Positions 54,896 to 63,035 of a stretch of 64,000 bases of DNA are shown here, piece after piece. How positions within the stretch are numbered: the first letter of the stretch is position 1; each line of letters begins with the position of its first letter. Source of the DNA: Mesohalobacter salilacus (GTDB lineage: Bacteria; Bacteroidota; Bacteroidia; Flavobacteriales; Flavobacteriaceae); assembly GCA_003931895.1 (NCBI GenBank), contig RRZV01000083.1, positions 1 through 64,000 of the forward strand, given 5' to 3'. The position numbers were made by a program, and so were the translations under genes. Below the pieces are notes generated by a model. It was not told the DNA's origin. It was given only the letters and a program-made list of their open reading frames with translations, and searched no databases.

Positions 54896-56158
54896 ATGAA
54901 TCCGCAAACCCCTATTCATTATATTTATGATATTATAAAATCTAATTCAGATTTAAGCGATTTTTATGCGTTGGTATTAAATGCTTTAGTTAACAGTATT
55001 GTCTTAATTTTATTTTCGTATCTACTTTTTCGTATACTAAGAGGAATAGGTTTAAAACTCGTTAATCGATTTGCTGAAAAATCTAAAACCGATTTTGATG
55101 ATTATTTGGTTCAAAACAAAACTTTTGTCAACTTATCAAATCTCATTGTATTTTATATTATTTCTGCTTTTACAGATGAATTGTATTTAGATTTTCCAGT
55201 TTTCGAAGGTGTCATAAGTAGCTTTGTTGATGTACTTTTAGTTGTATTTACGATTTTGACCGTAAGAAGTATTTTAAAAACGATAAAAGATTATCTCAAA
55301 ACCCTTGATAATTTAAAAGACAAGCCGATAGAGAGTTATATCCAAGTCTTCATGATTTTGCTTTGGCTTGTAGGTATTATCATCATTTTTTCAATTATTA
55401 CTGGCAAACCTTTAATGAAGTTTTTGATTGGTTTAGGAACGGTTTCTGCAGTTTTGTTATTAGTATTTAAAGACACTATCCTTGGTTTTGTAGCCAGTAT
55501 TCAAGTTGCTGCTAATGACATCGTACGAATTGGTGATTGGATTACCATGGAAAAATACGGTGCTGATGGTGATGTTTATGAAATCAATTTAGCTTCAGTA
55601 AAGGTGAGAAACTTTGATAAGACCATAACCACAATTCCTACTTACTATTTGATATCCGATTCGTTTAAAAACTGGCGCGGTATGAGTGAATCCGGTGGGA
55701 GACGTATAAAGCGTGCTATTATCATTAAGGCTAATAGCATAAAATTTGTAGATGAAGATTTATTTCAAAAGCTTAAAGGTATCCAACTTATTAATGATTA
55801 TATAGAAAAACAACAAGCAGATATTGATAAGTATAACCAATCTAATAACATTGATAAAAGCTTAACTATTAATGGCAGGAACCAAACGAATTTTGGCGTG
55901 TTCAGAAAATATATTGATGAATATTTACACCAACATTCCGCGGTGAGTGATGATATGACTATTATGACAAGGCAATTGGCGCCGACCGCTCAAGGTGTGC
56001 CACTTGAAATTTACTGTTTTAGTGTAGATAAAGTTTGGAAAAACTACGAATATATCATTGCTGATATTTTTGATCACCTGCTGGCATCTATTCCTTATTT
56101 TGAGCTTGAGGCTTATGAATTGCCAAGCGGTAAGGACTTTAATTTAATTAAAACTTAA
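54896..56158 (+). CDS. Mechanosensitive channel of the MscS/YbdG type
   Basis: The 420-residue protein has about five membrane segments before the MscS core, with the pore region GLGTVSAVLLLVFKDTILGF and the beta domain RIGDWITMEKYGADGDVYEI. The cytoplasmic C-terminal part is larger than in MscS (residues 260-420). The membrane topology and length resemble E. coli YbdG/MscM, which responds to osmotic upshift or low tension. It is separate from the shorter MscS at 33518-34444. The next gene, MFS, starts 48 bp on. Confidence 0.9.
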   Translation: MNPQTPIHYIYDIIKSNSDLSDFYALVLNALVNSIVLILFSYLLFRILRGIGLKLVNRFAEKSKTDFDDYLVQNKTFVNLSNLIVFYIISAFTDELYLDFPVFEGVISSFVDVLLVVFTILTVRSILKTIKDYLKTLDNLKDKPIESYIQVFMILLWLVGIIIIFSIITGKPLMKFLIGLGTVSAVLLLVFKDTILGFVASIQVAANDIVRIGDWITMEKYGADGDVYEINLASVKVRNFDKTITTIPTYYLISDSFKNWRGMSESGGRRIKRAIIIKANSIKFVDEDLFQKLKGIQLINDYIEKQQADIDKYNQSNNIDKSLTINGRNQTNFGVFRKYIDEYLHQHSAVSDDMTIMTRQLAPTAQGVPLEIYCFSVDKVWKNYEYIIADIFDHLLASIPYFELEAYELPSGKDFNLIKT

Positions 56159-56179
56159 CGTCTCTACGAGGTTTAAAAC

Positions 56180-56205
56180 CCTATTTTTGCAGCCTGAAAA
56201 ATAGG
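56180..56205 (+). promoter_or_regulatory. -7 box within a 9 bp inverted repeat, ahead of the MFS gene
   Basis: TATTTTTG (56182-56189) matches TAnnTTTG. It is part of a perfect inverted repeat, CCTATTTTT / AAAAATAGG (56180-56188 and 56197-56205), that ends one base before the MFS ATG. The dyad might be an operator covering promoter and start site. Confidence 0.45.
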
Positions 56206-56206
56206 C

Positions 56207-57418
56207 ATGATTCAATTTTTGAAATTTATTAGGTTTAATTTAAAGCCTTTAAGTTACGGTTGGTTATTGACGTTTTTGTCAAGTTTTGGACAGACTTATT
56301 TAATTTCGCTTTACGTTATCCACATCACCAAAGCTTTTGATATTACCGAAGGAACTTTTGGTGCAATATATGCTATTTGTACAGTAGCCTCGTCTATAAT
56401 AATGCTGAGTATTGGTCATACGGTTGATCATATCTCGGTTAAAAAGGTAAGTTTTTTTACCATTTTAGCCCTGGCCTTATGCTGTATATTAATGGGGTTT
56501 TCTTATCACTTAGCTTTTGTGTTTATAGCATTAGTAGGTTTAAGACTAAGTGGCCAAGGCATGTTAAGTCATATCAGTTTTACAATATTGTCTAAATACT
56601 ACGACAAAGACCGTGGTAAAGCCATTAGCTTTTCTACTTTAGGTTTTTCTATTGGAGAAGCTATTTTACCTATTATCATAGTCAGCACCATTGCGTATTT
56701 TGATTGGCGAACAGCGATGATTGGAAGTGGGGTTTTGTTATTGCTTTATTTAGTTCGTTTGAAATTTACAGATTTAAGTTATTTTGATAAACAACTCGAT
56801 ACATTTAAACCGAGTTCCAAAAGCTTATTTAATGACTTTTTTGATATCATAAAAGACAAGCGTTTTTTGATTGTTATGCCAACAAGTTTTGTGTTGAGTT
56901 ACACGGCGACCGCCGTAGTGTTTTTTCAATACGTTTTTGTAGAACAAAAAGGTTGGTCTGTGACCTTGTATGCTTCATTTTTTACAGCTTATGCCATAAC
57001 GCGATTATTATTTTCACTTTTTGGCGGACTTTGGGTTGACCGATTTACGGCTAAAACACTATTTAGGTTTTATTTGATACCTATTGGTTTAGGCTTATTG
57101 GCTTTTGCCTACATAAATTCTATTGCTGGTGCGCTGATTTTTTTGATTTTAATGGGAATTACAGTCGGTATGGCAGGTACGATAAAAACGTCGGTTTTAG
57201 CCGAAGTTTACGGGCTTAAAAAATTAGGAACTATAAGAAGTTTATTTACCATGTTTATGGTACTTAGTACTGCTCTTGGCCCATTAGTCGTTGGTCAAAT
57301 GATTGATATGGGCATGAGCATAAAGATTATTATGATTAGCTTGGCCATATTTGTATTGCTATGTGTTTTAAATGCACAGCGAATCAAAAACATACCAAGA
57401 GTAAAAACAGAAATATAA
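56207..57418 (+). CDS. Major facilitator superfamily transporter
   Basis: The 403-residue protein has 12 predicted membrane segments in two halves, with the loop 2-3 region HTVDHISVKKVSFF in place of the usual G-x-x-x-D-R-x-G-R-R motif and GGLWVDRFTAKTLFR in the equivalent loop of the second half. The substrate is not readable from the sequence; drug efflux or a small-solute role is possible. It probably has its own promoter in the 48 bp before it, and is followed by the VTT protein gene after 70 bp. Confidence 0.88.
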   Translation: MIQFLKFIRFNLKPLSYGWLLTFLSSFGQTYLISLYVIHITKAFDITEGTFGAIYAICTVASSIIMLSIGHTVDHISVKKVSFFTILALALCCILMGFSYHLAFVFIALVGLRLSGQGMLSHISFTILSKYYDKDRGKAISFSTLGFSIGEAILPIIIVSTIAYFDWRTAMIGSGVLLLLYLVRLKFTDLSYFDKQLDTFKPSSKSLFNDFFDIIKDKRFLIVMPTSFVLSYTATAVVFFQYVFVEQKGWSVTLYASFFTAYAITRLLFSLFGGLWVDRFTAKTLFRFYLIPIGLGLLAFAYINSIAGALIFLILMGITVGMAGTIKTSVLAEVYGLKKLGTIRSLFTMFMVLSTALGPLVVGQMIDMGMSIKIIMISLAIFVLLCVLNAQRIKNIPRVKTEI

Positions 57419-57488
57419 TTCAAAAAAGCAATAAAAAATTAAGTTAAAAGTTTATGATTTACCATTTTAAAAGGTTTAATTAATAAAA

Positions 57489-58109
57489 ATGAATAATACT
57501 CCAAAAAAACACCAAAAAAAACCACGTTGGAAATTACTACATCAATATTATAGCTATACGGGGTTTTACAATTTTATAGGTAGAAGCTTAATTAAAGCTA
57601 CGCCACCTGTAATTGTGTTTATAGCAATATTGTTGAGTATACATTTTTTTGTAATGGATGTCAATAGTATTCTATTGTATGTTACAGAAAATTTTCATCC
57701 TGTGGGCGTATTTGGGGTGTTTTTTGCTTCAGAATCTATTTTAGGTTTAATTCCACCTGAGATATTTATTGCGTGGTCAGGTAAAAATGAACTGCCTTGG
57801 TTTTTCTTAAGTATACTTGCTACTTTATCGTATTTAGGTGGTGTATTATCTTATTTTTTCGGCCGTGGCATTGCTAATATTCCTAAAGTATTTGTCTATT
57901 TAGAAGTTAAAATGGCTAAACACATCAAAAACATGAGAAAATGGGGTGGATTACTTATCATAGCTGGAGCACTTCTCCCCTTGCCTTTTGCCATATCAAG
58001 TATAGCAGCAGGTATTATAAAGTTTCCGTTTGGCAGTTTTTTACTGTTTGGTTTGCTTAGGTTTCTACGATTTCTTATTTATGGATTATTAATTTTTGGG
58101 GTCTTGTAA
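57489..58109 (+). CDS. VTT (DedA/SNARE-associated-like) domain membrane protein
   Basis: The 206-residue protein has a basic N-terminus (KKHQKKPRWK) and about four membrane segments. The sequence FFASESILGLIPPEIFIAWSG near residue 80 and FFGRGIANIPKVFVYL, then GALLPLPFAISSIAAGIIKF resemble the re-entrant loop region of DedA/VTT proteins, which act in lipid translocation and membrane homeostasis. The fit is moderate; homologues are sometimes labelled short-chain dehydrogenase, which nothing here supports. Its stop codon directly abuts that of the convergent helicase gene. Confidence 0.75.
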   Translation: MNNTPKKHQKKPRWKLLHQYYSYTGFYNFIGRSLIKATPPVIVFIAILLSIHFFVMDVNSILLYVTENFHPVGVFGVFFASESILGLIPPEIFIAWSGKNELPWFFLSILATLSYLGGVLSYFFGRGIANIPKVFVYLEVKMAKHIKNMRKWGGLLIIAGALLPLPFAISSIAAGIIKFPFGSFLLFGLLRFLRFLIYGLLIFGVL

Positions 58110-59609
58110 TTAATCCATGTATAGCTCATTTATTTTAGAGCGTAACTTTCTGGTATAATCTTCAAACAGCCAATCTCTATAATTTTTAGTATTTCTAATG
58201 ATACATTTTGAGTATTGCTTGATACGGTCTTGAATATCTTCTTTGAGTTCTCTGGCCAAAATACGTGCATCAAATACATCTTCAGAGTTTTCAATACACA
58301 TTTGGGCGTGTTGAGCAACAGATTCTTCAAGCACTAATTTAGATTTTTCACCATTATTTACAGTTTCATCATAGCGCTTTTTAATATCAAAGCTAATATC
58401 TTCAGTGTTACTAAATTTTTCTCTGACTTCATCAGGCATTTCATAAACAAACTGACTTTCAATTTCTTCATCAGAAACAACATTTTCTAAGAAATAATCG
58501 GGATTTTTGAAAATCATTTGCCAATCTACTTTCGCGTCCCAAGGCCCAAAACGGGCAAAGTTATTTCCCAAATCAATAACATTGAACGTATCTTTATTAG
58601 GAAGTTTTCGAGACCCGCGGCCAATCATTTGAAAATATAAGGTCAAAGATTTTGTCGCTCGATTTAGAATAATATTTTCAACAGTAGGTTCGTCAAATCC
58701 AGTTGTTAAAATACTTACCGACGTTAAAATAGCGTCAGGCTTTTGCTTAAACCACTTGAGGATAGCTTTTCGCTCCTTTTTATTGTGTGTATTGTCTAAG
58801 TGCTTGATTTCGTAGCCTGCTTCTTTAAAAGTATGGTAGACGTACCAAGACGTGTTTATACCGTTGTTGAAGATTAAAGTTTTCTTGCCTTTGCATTTTT
58901 CTTCATAAGCCTGTAATAGCTTAGTTTGCATATTCATATTGGTATATAAATCTTCAGAAGATTTTACCGTATAATCGCCATTAATACCAACTTGTAACTG
59001 ACTTAATCCTACGTTGTAAGTATAAGTTTTGGCTTTTGCTAAAAAACCTTGACTAATTAAAGAAGGAATAGACTCGCCTACCAAGAGCTTATTGTAATTC
59101 CTGTACATCGGGAGTTTAATGTTTGAACTCAAAGGCGTTGCTGTAACACCAAGCAAAAATGTTTTTTCAAAAAACTTAAAGAGTTTAGTAAAAGAATTAT
59201 AGTGCGCTTCGTCTATTATAGTTAAACCAATATTTTTTAAAGTTACTTTTTCATCATTGAGTCGATTATTGAGTGTTTCTACCATGGCAACAAAACACAT
59301 ATAGTCATTATCATCGCTAAGTTCTTTAACCTGAGAGTTGATAATTTTGTTGTTAACGCCAAACTCTTTAAGCATTTTTGACGTTTGCTTACACAGCTCT
59401 ATTCTATGTGTAAGTACGATAACTTTTTTACCTGTTTTATTGATATAACGTCTGACGATTTCTGAAAAAACCACTGTTTTACCACCACCTGTAGGCAACT
59501 GATACAATAAATTAAAATCATCGTTCTCATTCTCAATATGATCAAATATTCTTTCAAGATCTTTTTCTTGATAGTTATAAAGAGTTTTATCAGCTGTTTT
59601 TGTCAACAT
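58110..59609 (-). CDS. Superfamily 2 DEAD/DEAH-box helicase
   Basis: The 499-residue ATPase carries motif I LPTGGGKTVVF (38-48), motif II DEAH in LTIIDEAHYNS, motif III GVTATP and motif VI MIGRGSR with SILTTGFDEPTVENI before it. The architecture (no long N- or C-terminal domain) resembles the SSL2/RadD-like group of DNA helicases linked to repair and restriction-like systems, not an RNA helicase of the RhlE type. No nuclease or methylase genes lie next to it, so it is not a restriction system. It is monocistronic. Confidence 0.88.
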   Translation of the reverse strand: MLTKTADKTLYNYQEKDLERIFDHIENENDDFNLLYQLPTGGGKTVVFSEIVRRYINKTGKKVIVLTHRIELCKQTSKMLKEFGVNNKIINSQVKELSDDNDYMCFVAMVETLNNRLNDEKVTLKNIGLTIIDEAHYNSFTKLFKFFEKTFLLGVTATPLSSNIKLPMYRNYNKLLVGESIPSLISQGFLAKAKTYTYNVGLSQLQVGINGDYTVKSSEDLYTNMNMQTKLLQAYEEKCKGKKTLIFNNGINTSWYVYHTFKEAGYEIKHLDNTHNKKERKAILKWFKQKPDAILTSVSILTTGFDEPTVENIILNRATKSLTLYFQMIGRGSRKLPNKDTFNVIDLGNNFARFGPWDAKVDWQMIFKNPDYFLENVVSDEEIESQFVYEMPDEVREKFSNTEDISFDIKKRYDETVNNGEKSKLVLEESVAQHAQMCIENSEDVFDARILARELKEDIQDRIKQYSKCIIRNTKNYRDWLFEDYTRKLRSKINELYMD

Positions 59610-59731
59610 AAAGAGGTATCATTTTGGTTTAAAAGATTTGCAAAAATAAGTAGAAATAAAAGTTAACTAAAATTTAAAAGGTTAAAAAGCATTAAAAATC
59701 GTTTTTAGGACCAATAATCTCATAATTAATT

Positions 59732-59739
59732 TATTTTTG
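59732..59739 (+). promoter_or_regulatory. -7 box for the 117-residue gene
   Basis: TATTTTTG matches TAnnTTTG and lies 19 bp before the TTG start at 59759, leaving room for only a short leader and supporting the TTG as the start. Confidence 0.5.
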
Positions 59740-59758
59740 TGCTTTTAAATTATACGTT

Positions 59759-60112
59759 TTGAAAAACAAAAAAGCACAACAAAAGTTAGATAGCATCATT
59801 AATGAAGTTGAACAAAGCGATTCAGTTTCTGTTTCATTAGTAGACCATCTAAAAGCCTTAAGAACATACGCCGTAGAAGAAAAGCTTCCCGTAGTTGCTA
59901 AAGCGCTTCGTTTAGCCTACGAACATATTGAAGAAAATGAAAGTTTTATTATTCCTATACCTACCGACGAGCCTCTTGAAGGCGAAGAAGATGATGTTCA
60001 ATTAATAACTGGGGTTGAAAGTTTTGTATATTTTATGAATTTGATTAAAAACTCAACCAACAAAGTCAACCTTCAGGAGATTAGAGAATACAATAGGTTA
60101 ATGGACTTATGA
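59759..60112 (+). CDS. Conserved hypothetical protein
   Basis: The 117-residue protein is soluble, acidic and mostly helical, with RTYAVEEKLPVVAKALRLAY and EHIEENESFIIPIPTDEPLE as the most distinctive stretches. I recognise no named family, but the pattern looks like a conserved flavobacterial protein. The start codon is TTG (59759), the most upstream start after the predicted promoter; no ATG exists upstream. A bidirectional terminator follows at once, so it is a single-gene transcript. Confidence 0.75.
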   Translation: MKNKKAQQKLDSIINEVEQSDSVSVSLVDHLKALRTYAVEEKLPVVAKALRLAYEHIEENESFIIPIPTDEPLEGEEDDVQLITGVESFVYFMNLIKNSTNKVNLQEIREYNRLMDL

Positions 60113-60126
60113 CAATTTACTGCATT

Positions 60127-60157
60127 AAAAAAGTCGTGTTTGTAGCACGACTTTTTT
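60127..60157. terminator. Bidirectional rho-independent terminator
   Basis: AAAAAAGTCGTG (60127-60138) and CACGACTTTTTT (60146-60157) form a perfect 12 bp stem around TTTGTAG. Poly-T on both strands lets it serve the plus-strand gene ending at 60112 and the Lrp gene ending at 60181. Confidence 0.93.
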
Positions 60158-60180
60158 ATAAATAGAGAAAACTATTGTTA

Positions 60181-60660
60181 CTACATTTCATCAAATATAG
60201 AATGCATCAATCGTTTTTTATCATTGATACTTTCTTCTAAAGATATCATAGTTTCTGTACGTTGAACACCTTCTATGTCATCAATTTTAAATATAATATC
60301 TTTAGCATGGTCAGTATTTCTGGCTCGCAACTTACAGAATACATTATATTTTCCAGTGGTTATACTTGCGACAGTAACATTTGGTATTTCTCCTATTCTA
60401 TTGATTACAAATTGAGTTTGAGAGGTTTTTTTCAAATAAATTCCAACATAGGCAATAAACATATAGCCCAACTTCTTATAATCTAAACTGAGGCTTGAAC
60501 CTGTAATAATTCCTGCTTCTTCCATTTTTTTAACCCTGACATGTACCGTGCCTGCAGATATCAATAGTTTTTTTGCTATATCTGTAAATGGCGTACGCGT
60601 ATTTTCAATAAGCATGTTAAGAATCTTGTGGTCAGTATCGTCTAACTTAATCTTTGACAT
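60181..60660 (-). CDS. Lrp/AsnC family transcriptional regulator
   Basis: The 159-residue protein has an N-terminal winged HTH (DTDHKILNMLIENTRTPFTD to HVRVKKMEEAGIITG) followed by an AsnC/RAM ligand-binding domain (VASITTGKYNVFCKLRARN and VQRTETMISLEE). Family members bind amino acids and form octamers that wrap DNA. The ligand and targets are not evident from neighbours. A -7 box TATTTTTG is at 60686-60693. Confidence 0.93.
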   Translation of the reverse strand: MSKIKLDDTDHKILNMLIENTRTPFTDIAKKLLISAGTVHVRVKKMEEAGIITGSSLSLDYKKLGYMFIAYVGIYLKKTSQTQFVINRIGEIPNVTVASITTGKYNVFCKLRARNTDHAKDIIFKIDDIEGVQRTETMISLEESINDKKRLMHSIFDEM

Positions 60661-60685
60661 TTTTTATGTTTTAATGAATTAACAG

Positions 60686-60693
60686 CAAAAATA
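60686..60693 (-). promoter_or_regulatory. -7 box for the Lrp-like gene
   Basis: The minus strand reads TATTTTTG, an exact TAnnTTTG match, 25 bp before ATG 60660. The 117 bp between the Lrp gene and the M14 gene end hold nothing else recognised. Confidence 0.5.
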
Positions 60694-60777
60694 ATGCTTT
60701 TTTATCAACAAAACACCAATTTAATCAATAATTTTATAAGTATAAAACTTTACTACAAGGTTTTCGTTAGTAATTTA

Positions 60778-61935
60778 TCAAACATTTAAATCAAATTCTT
60801 GATCTGCTATTCTAAGCTGTTCAATAGTATCTCCAATTTTAATATCACTTTGACTGTTAATAGTCAGTTTATTTTGTTTTGCCTCTATAAAACGATGACT
60901 GTAGAAGTGATTAAGTGGTTTCAAAGCATCAATAACAGGCTTAAATTGTACACTTTCTTCAGCAAGTTGCTCCTTATAAACAATACCTACATCATTAGGA
61001 TATAAATTTTCAGCTCCACTTATGATACAATCGTAGTAAAGCTTTTGATTCATAGGAATATCAAAATATGTTTTGTAGTTATACTTACTTAGCTCACCTC
61101 CTGAAATTACATCTAGCATTTTTAAAAGACTCAAAAACACAAATTGACGTGTTTTATTTCTACGGTAATCATTTTGATAGTGACCTGCTTCAAATAATAC
61201 TGTGGGAACATCTTTACTCTGAATATAATCTCCAAAGCAATTAGGATTATAAGCGTCGTCATAACGGCCAATTTGATTGGGTATAAAGTCCTGAAGCATT
61301 TCATATGCGGCAGAAATGAGCTGCATTCCTACTTTTCGGGTTGGCGTGACTGACCTGTCATCATCTATTGATGGTGATAAAAAAGATAAAGTAGCGGGAT
61401 AATCTGCTTTTCCAGCACTAAACAAAGTACGTTGTCCGTGCATATTAAAACAATAATCAGGTTCAAAATCATTTAAAACCTTAAAGAAGGCTTTAGTTTC
61501 ACTTTGACTTTGTTTTATAGCATCTCTATTGAGATCTTTATTATGTGCATTTAATCTATTGTAAACAGTGGCACCATCAGGGTTTAGCATAGGGATAATT
61601 TTGATGGTGCATTTGACTATTAAGGCTTTGACAAAACTTGTATTTTTATTTAAATTTATGTAGTTTAAGAAGTCTAATAAAGCCTTTGTTGTAGTGGTTT
61701 CATTTCCATGCATTTGAGACCAAATGAGGATTTTGTTAGCGCCTTTTCCAATATTAACCTCATAGATAGACCGCTTTAGTTCAGATTGTCCAATTACACG
61801 GTGTGAATAAAAAGGGAACACGTTATTATCTAAATAATCTTTCAGTTGCTCATAACCTAAATACCGATCATTAAATCCAGAAACTTTAATCGCTGAATAA
61901 TTTTGCATAAGTGTTTTGTATGATGATTTATTCAT
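60778..61935 (-). CDS. M14 family zinc carboxypeptidase-like protein
   Basis: The protein of 385 residues has the M14 zinc site QMHGNETTTT (H76 and E79), the substrate element PMLNPDGATVYNRLNAHNKD and DLNRDA, the third zinc ligand H166 in CFNMHGQR, and the catalytic Glu249 in VLFEAGHYQND. No signal peptide is present, so it should act in the cytoplasm, as do murein peptide amidases such as MpaA; that role is an inference. The frame is open to ATG 61956, but that start lies inside the dyad array; MNKSSYKTLMQ at 61935 is preferred. It is divergent from the XRE regulator. Confidence 0.87.
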   Translation of the reverse strand: MNKSSYKTLMQNYSAIKVSGFNDRYLGYEQLKDYLDNNVFPFYSHRVIGQSELKRSIYEVNIGKGANKILIWSQMHGNETTTTKALLDFLNYINLNKNTSFVKALIVKCTIKIIPMLNPDGATVYNRLNAHNKDLNRDAIKQSQSETKAFFKVLNDFEPDYCFNMHGQRTLFSAGKADYPATLSFLSPSIDDDRSVTPTRKVGMQLISAAYEMLQDFIPNQIGRYDDAYNPNCFGDYIQSKDVPTVLFEAGHYQNDYRRNKTRQFVFLSLLKMLDVISGGELSKYNYKTYFDIPMNQKLYYDCIISGAENLYPNDVGIVYKEQLAEESVQFKPVIDALKPLNHFYSHRFIEAKQNKLTINSQSDIKIGDTIEQLRIADQEFDLNV

Positions 61936-62028
61936 GTTACAAATGTAAACAATCATTAATTTACATCTGTAAACATGGTTAAAATTACATTTGTAAACTA
62001 GGTGTCATGGTCATTTTACATTTGTAAA
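61936..62028. promoter_or_regulatory. Operator array: four TTTACAnnTGTAAA dyads next to the M14 gene
   Basis: Dyads are seen at 61936-61949 (GTTACA-AA-TGTAAA), 61960-61973, 61984-61997 (ATTACA-TT-TGTAAA) and 62015-62028 (perfect). The first three are spaced exactly 24 bp centre to centre, the fourth 31 bp on. The first sits directly upstream of the M14 ATG, and its minus-strand reading contains TACATTTG, a perfect TAnnTTTG box (61940-61947). The likely ligand is the XRE protein encoded at 62223. Confidence 0.8.
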
Positions 62029-62180
62029 TACACTGTGTGTCTTTCAAAAGGAAATATTCCTATAAACTATTTAATTAATATTATTAATCTGTTTATCAAT
62101 GATATAAATTACATAATATAAACCTTTTATTTATATTTTAAAGATCTCTTAACCCATGTTGTTTTGTTTTAAAATAATTA

Positions 62181-62194
62181 TTTACATTTGTAAA
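62181..62194. promoter_or_regulatory. Operator dyad overlapping the XRE promoter
   Basis: A perfect dyad TTTACATTTGTAAA contains TACATTTG (62183-62190), a -7 box for the XRE gene. Protein bound here should block polymerase. Confidence 0.78.
62183..62190 (+). promoter_or_regulatory. -7 box of the XRE gene
   Basis: TACATTTG matches TAnnTTTG; TTG at 62159-62161 lies 21 bp upstream as a possible -33. It predicts a start near 62196. Confidence 0.55.
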
Positions 62195-62216
62195 TATAAA
62201 TTTTCACACTCAATAG

Positions 62217-62230
62217 TTTACAATGGTAAA
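62217..62230. promoter_or_regulatory. Operator dyad overlapping the XRE start codon
   Basis: TTTACA-AT-GGTAAA has one mismatch from the dyad consensus and includes the ATG at 62223-62225, as expected for an autoregulatory site. Confidence 0.65.
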
Positions 62231-62639
62231 CAGTAAAGAATTTTCTGAACGCTTAGAGCAAATTTTTAAATACTACGATTTAAACGCTTCGGCGTTTGCT
62301 GATAAAATTGATGTAGGTCGAGCTTCTATATCTCATCTCTTATCGGGTCGTAATAAACCGAGTTTAGATTTTGTTATGCGTGTGGTCAAAACTTTTCCTG
62401 AAGTTGAATTGTATTGGTTACTTAATGGCAAGGGTCAATTTCCCGAAAAAGAAAAAAAGGAAACAGAAGCTCAGATGAATTCAAAGATGAGTGAATCTGA
62501 GAGTGAGTCTAAAATAATTAAAACTTCAAACCCACTTCACCCGGAAACTAAACCAAATGAAGATTACTCAAATTCTGATATAAAACGCATTGTAATTTTT
62601 TATAAAAACGGGACGTTTAAATCCTACGTTCCAAATTAA
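62223..62639 (+). CDS. XRE-family helix-turn-helix regulator
   Basis: The 138-residue protein has an N-terminal XRE/Cro-type HTH (about 8-65): LNASAFADKIDVGRASISHL with the recognition helix at RASISHLLSGRNKPS, then a flexible Glu/Lys/Ser-rich linker (75-110) and a short C-terminal segment, IKRIVIFYKNGTFKSYVPN. Six dyads TTTACAnnTGTAAA surround its promoter and the divergent M14 gene, so it is probably an autorepressor that also controls the carboxypeptidase. The effector is unknown. ATG 62223 lies within dyad 6. Confidence 0.88.
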   Translation: MVNSKEFSERLEQIFKYYDLNASAFADKIDVGRASISHLLSGRNKPSLDFVMRVVKTFPEVELYWLLNGKGQFPEKEKKETEAQMNSKMSESESESKIIKTSNPLHPETKPNEDYSNSDIKRIVIFYKNGTFKSYVPN

Positions 62640-62643
62640 AAAT

Positions 62644-62651
62644 TAATTTTG
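62644..62651 (+). promoter_or_regulatory. -7 box directly before the lipoprotein gene
   Basis: TAATTTTG matches TAnnTTTG and ends only 4 bp before ATG 62656, so transcription from here would give a nearly leaderless mRNA. Read-through from the XRE gene (17 bp upstream) is the alternative. Confidence 0.4.
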
Positions 62652-62655
62652 CAAT

Positions 62656-63024
62656 ATGAAATATTGTCTTTTAATATTGATTATTGCATTGACTTCATGT
62701 TATTCACCTAATAGAGATTGTTCAAATTTTAAGACTGGGAAGTTTAAATACGAGGCCCTTGTTAATGGGAAGTTAGAAAAAACTATTTTTATTAGAAATG
62801 ACAGCACCCAAATTGAAATATACCGAACTAAAACAGACACTTCTAAAATCAGGTGGATTAATGATTGCGAATTTATCTTAACGCCAGTTAATCCAAAAAG
62901 TATTTTAGATCAGTATCAAATGCATATGAAAATACTAAAAACAACACCAAATAGTTATACATTTGAGTATAATGTTGTTGGTGAAACTCAGAAAGAAATA
63001 GGACGCGCTGAAATTATAAACTAA
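62656..63024 (+). CDS. Small putative lipoprotein
   Basis: The 122-residue protein starts MKYCLLILIIALTSCYSPNR, in which LTSC is a fair lipobox with Cys15 as the lipidated residue. The mature part is beta-rich (KFKYEALVNGKLEKTIFIRN, then NSYTFEYNVVGETQKEIGRA). Relatives in this phylum are often called DNA topoisomerase IV; nothing in the sequence supports this. Function is unknown. It is 17 bp after the XRE gene. Confidence 0.78.
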   Translation: MKYCLLILIIALTSCYSPNRDCSNFKTGKFKYEALVNGKLEKTIFIRNDSTQIEIYRTKTDTSKIRWINDCEFILTPVNPKSILDQYQMHMKILKTTPNSYTFEYNVVGETQKEIGRAEIIN

Positions 63025-63035
63025 TCTGTATCAAG

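Noticed and set aside
58110-59609. Part of a restriction or anti-phage defence locus
   Set aside because: The SF2 helicase stands alone, without nuclease, methylase or other defence-type neighbours.
61936-62230. CRISPR array
   Set aside because: The repeated unit is a 14 bp dyad with irregular AT-rich spacing and there are no cas genes; an operator array fits better.
62656-63024. DNA topoisomerase IV label
   Set aside because: A 122-residue lipoprotein-like sequence has no topoisomerase domain; the label seems to be an inherited error.
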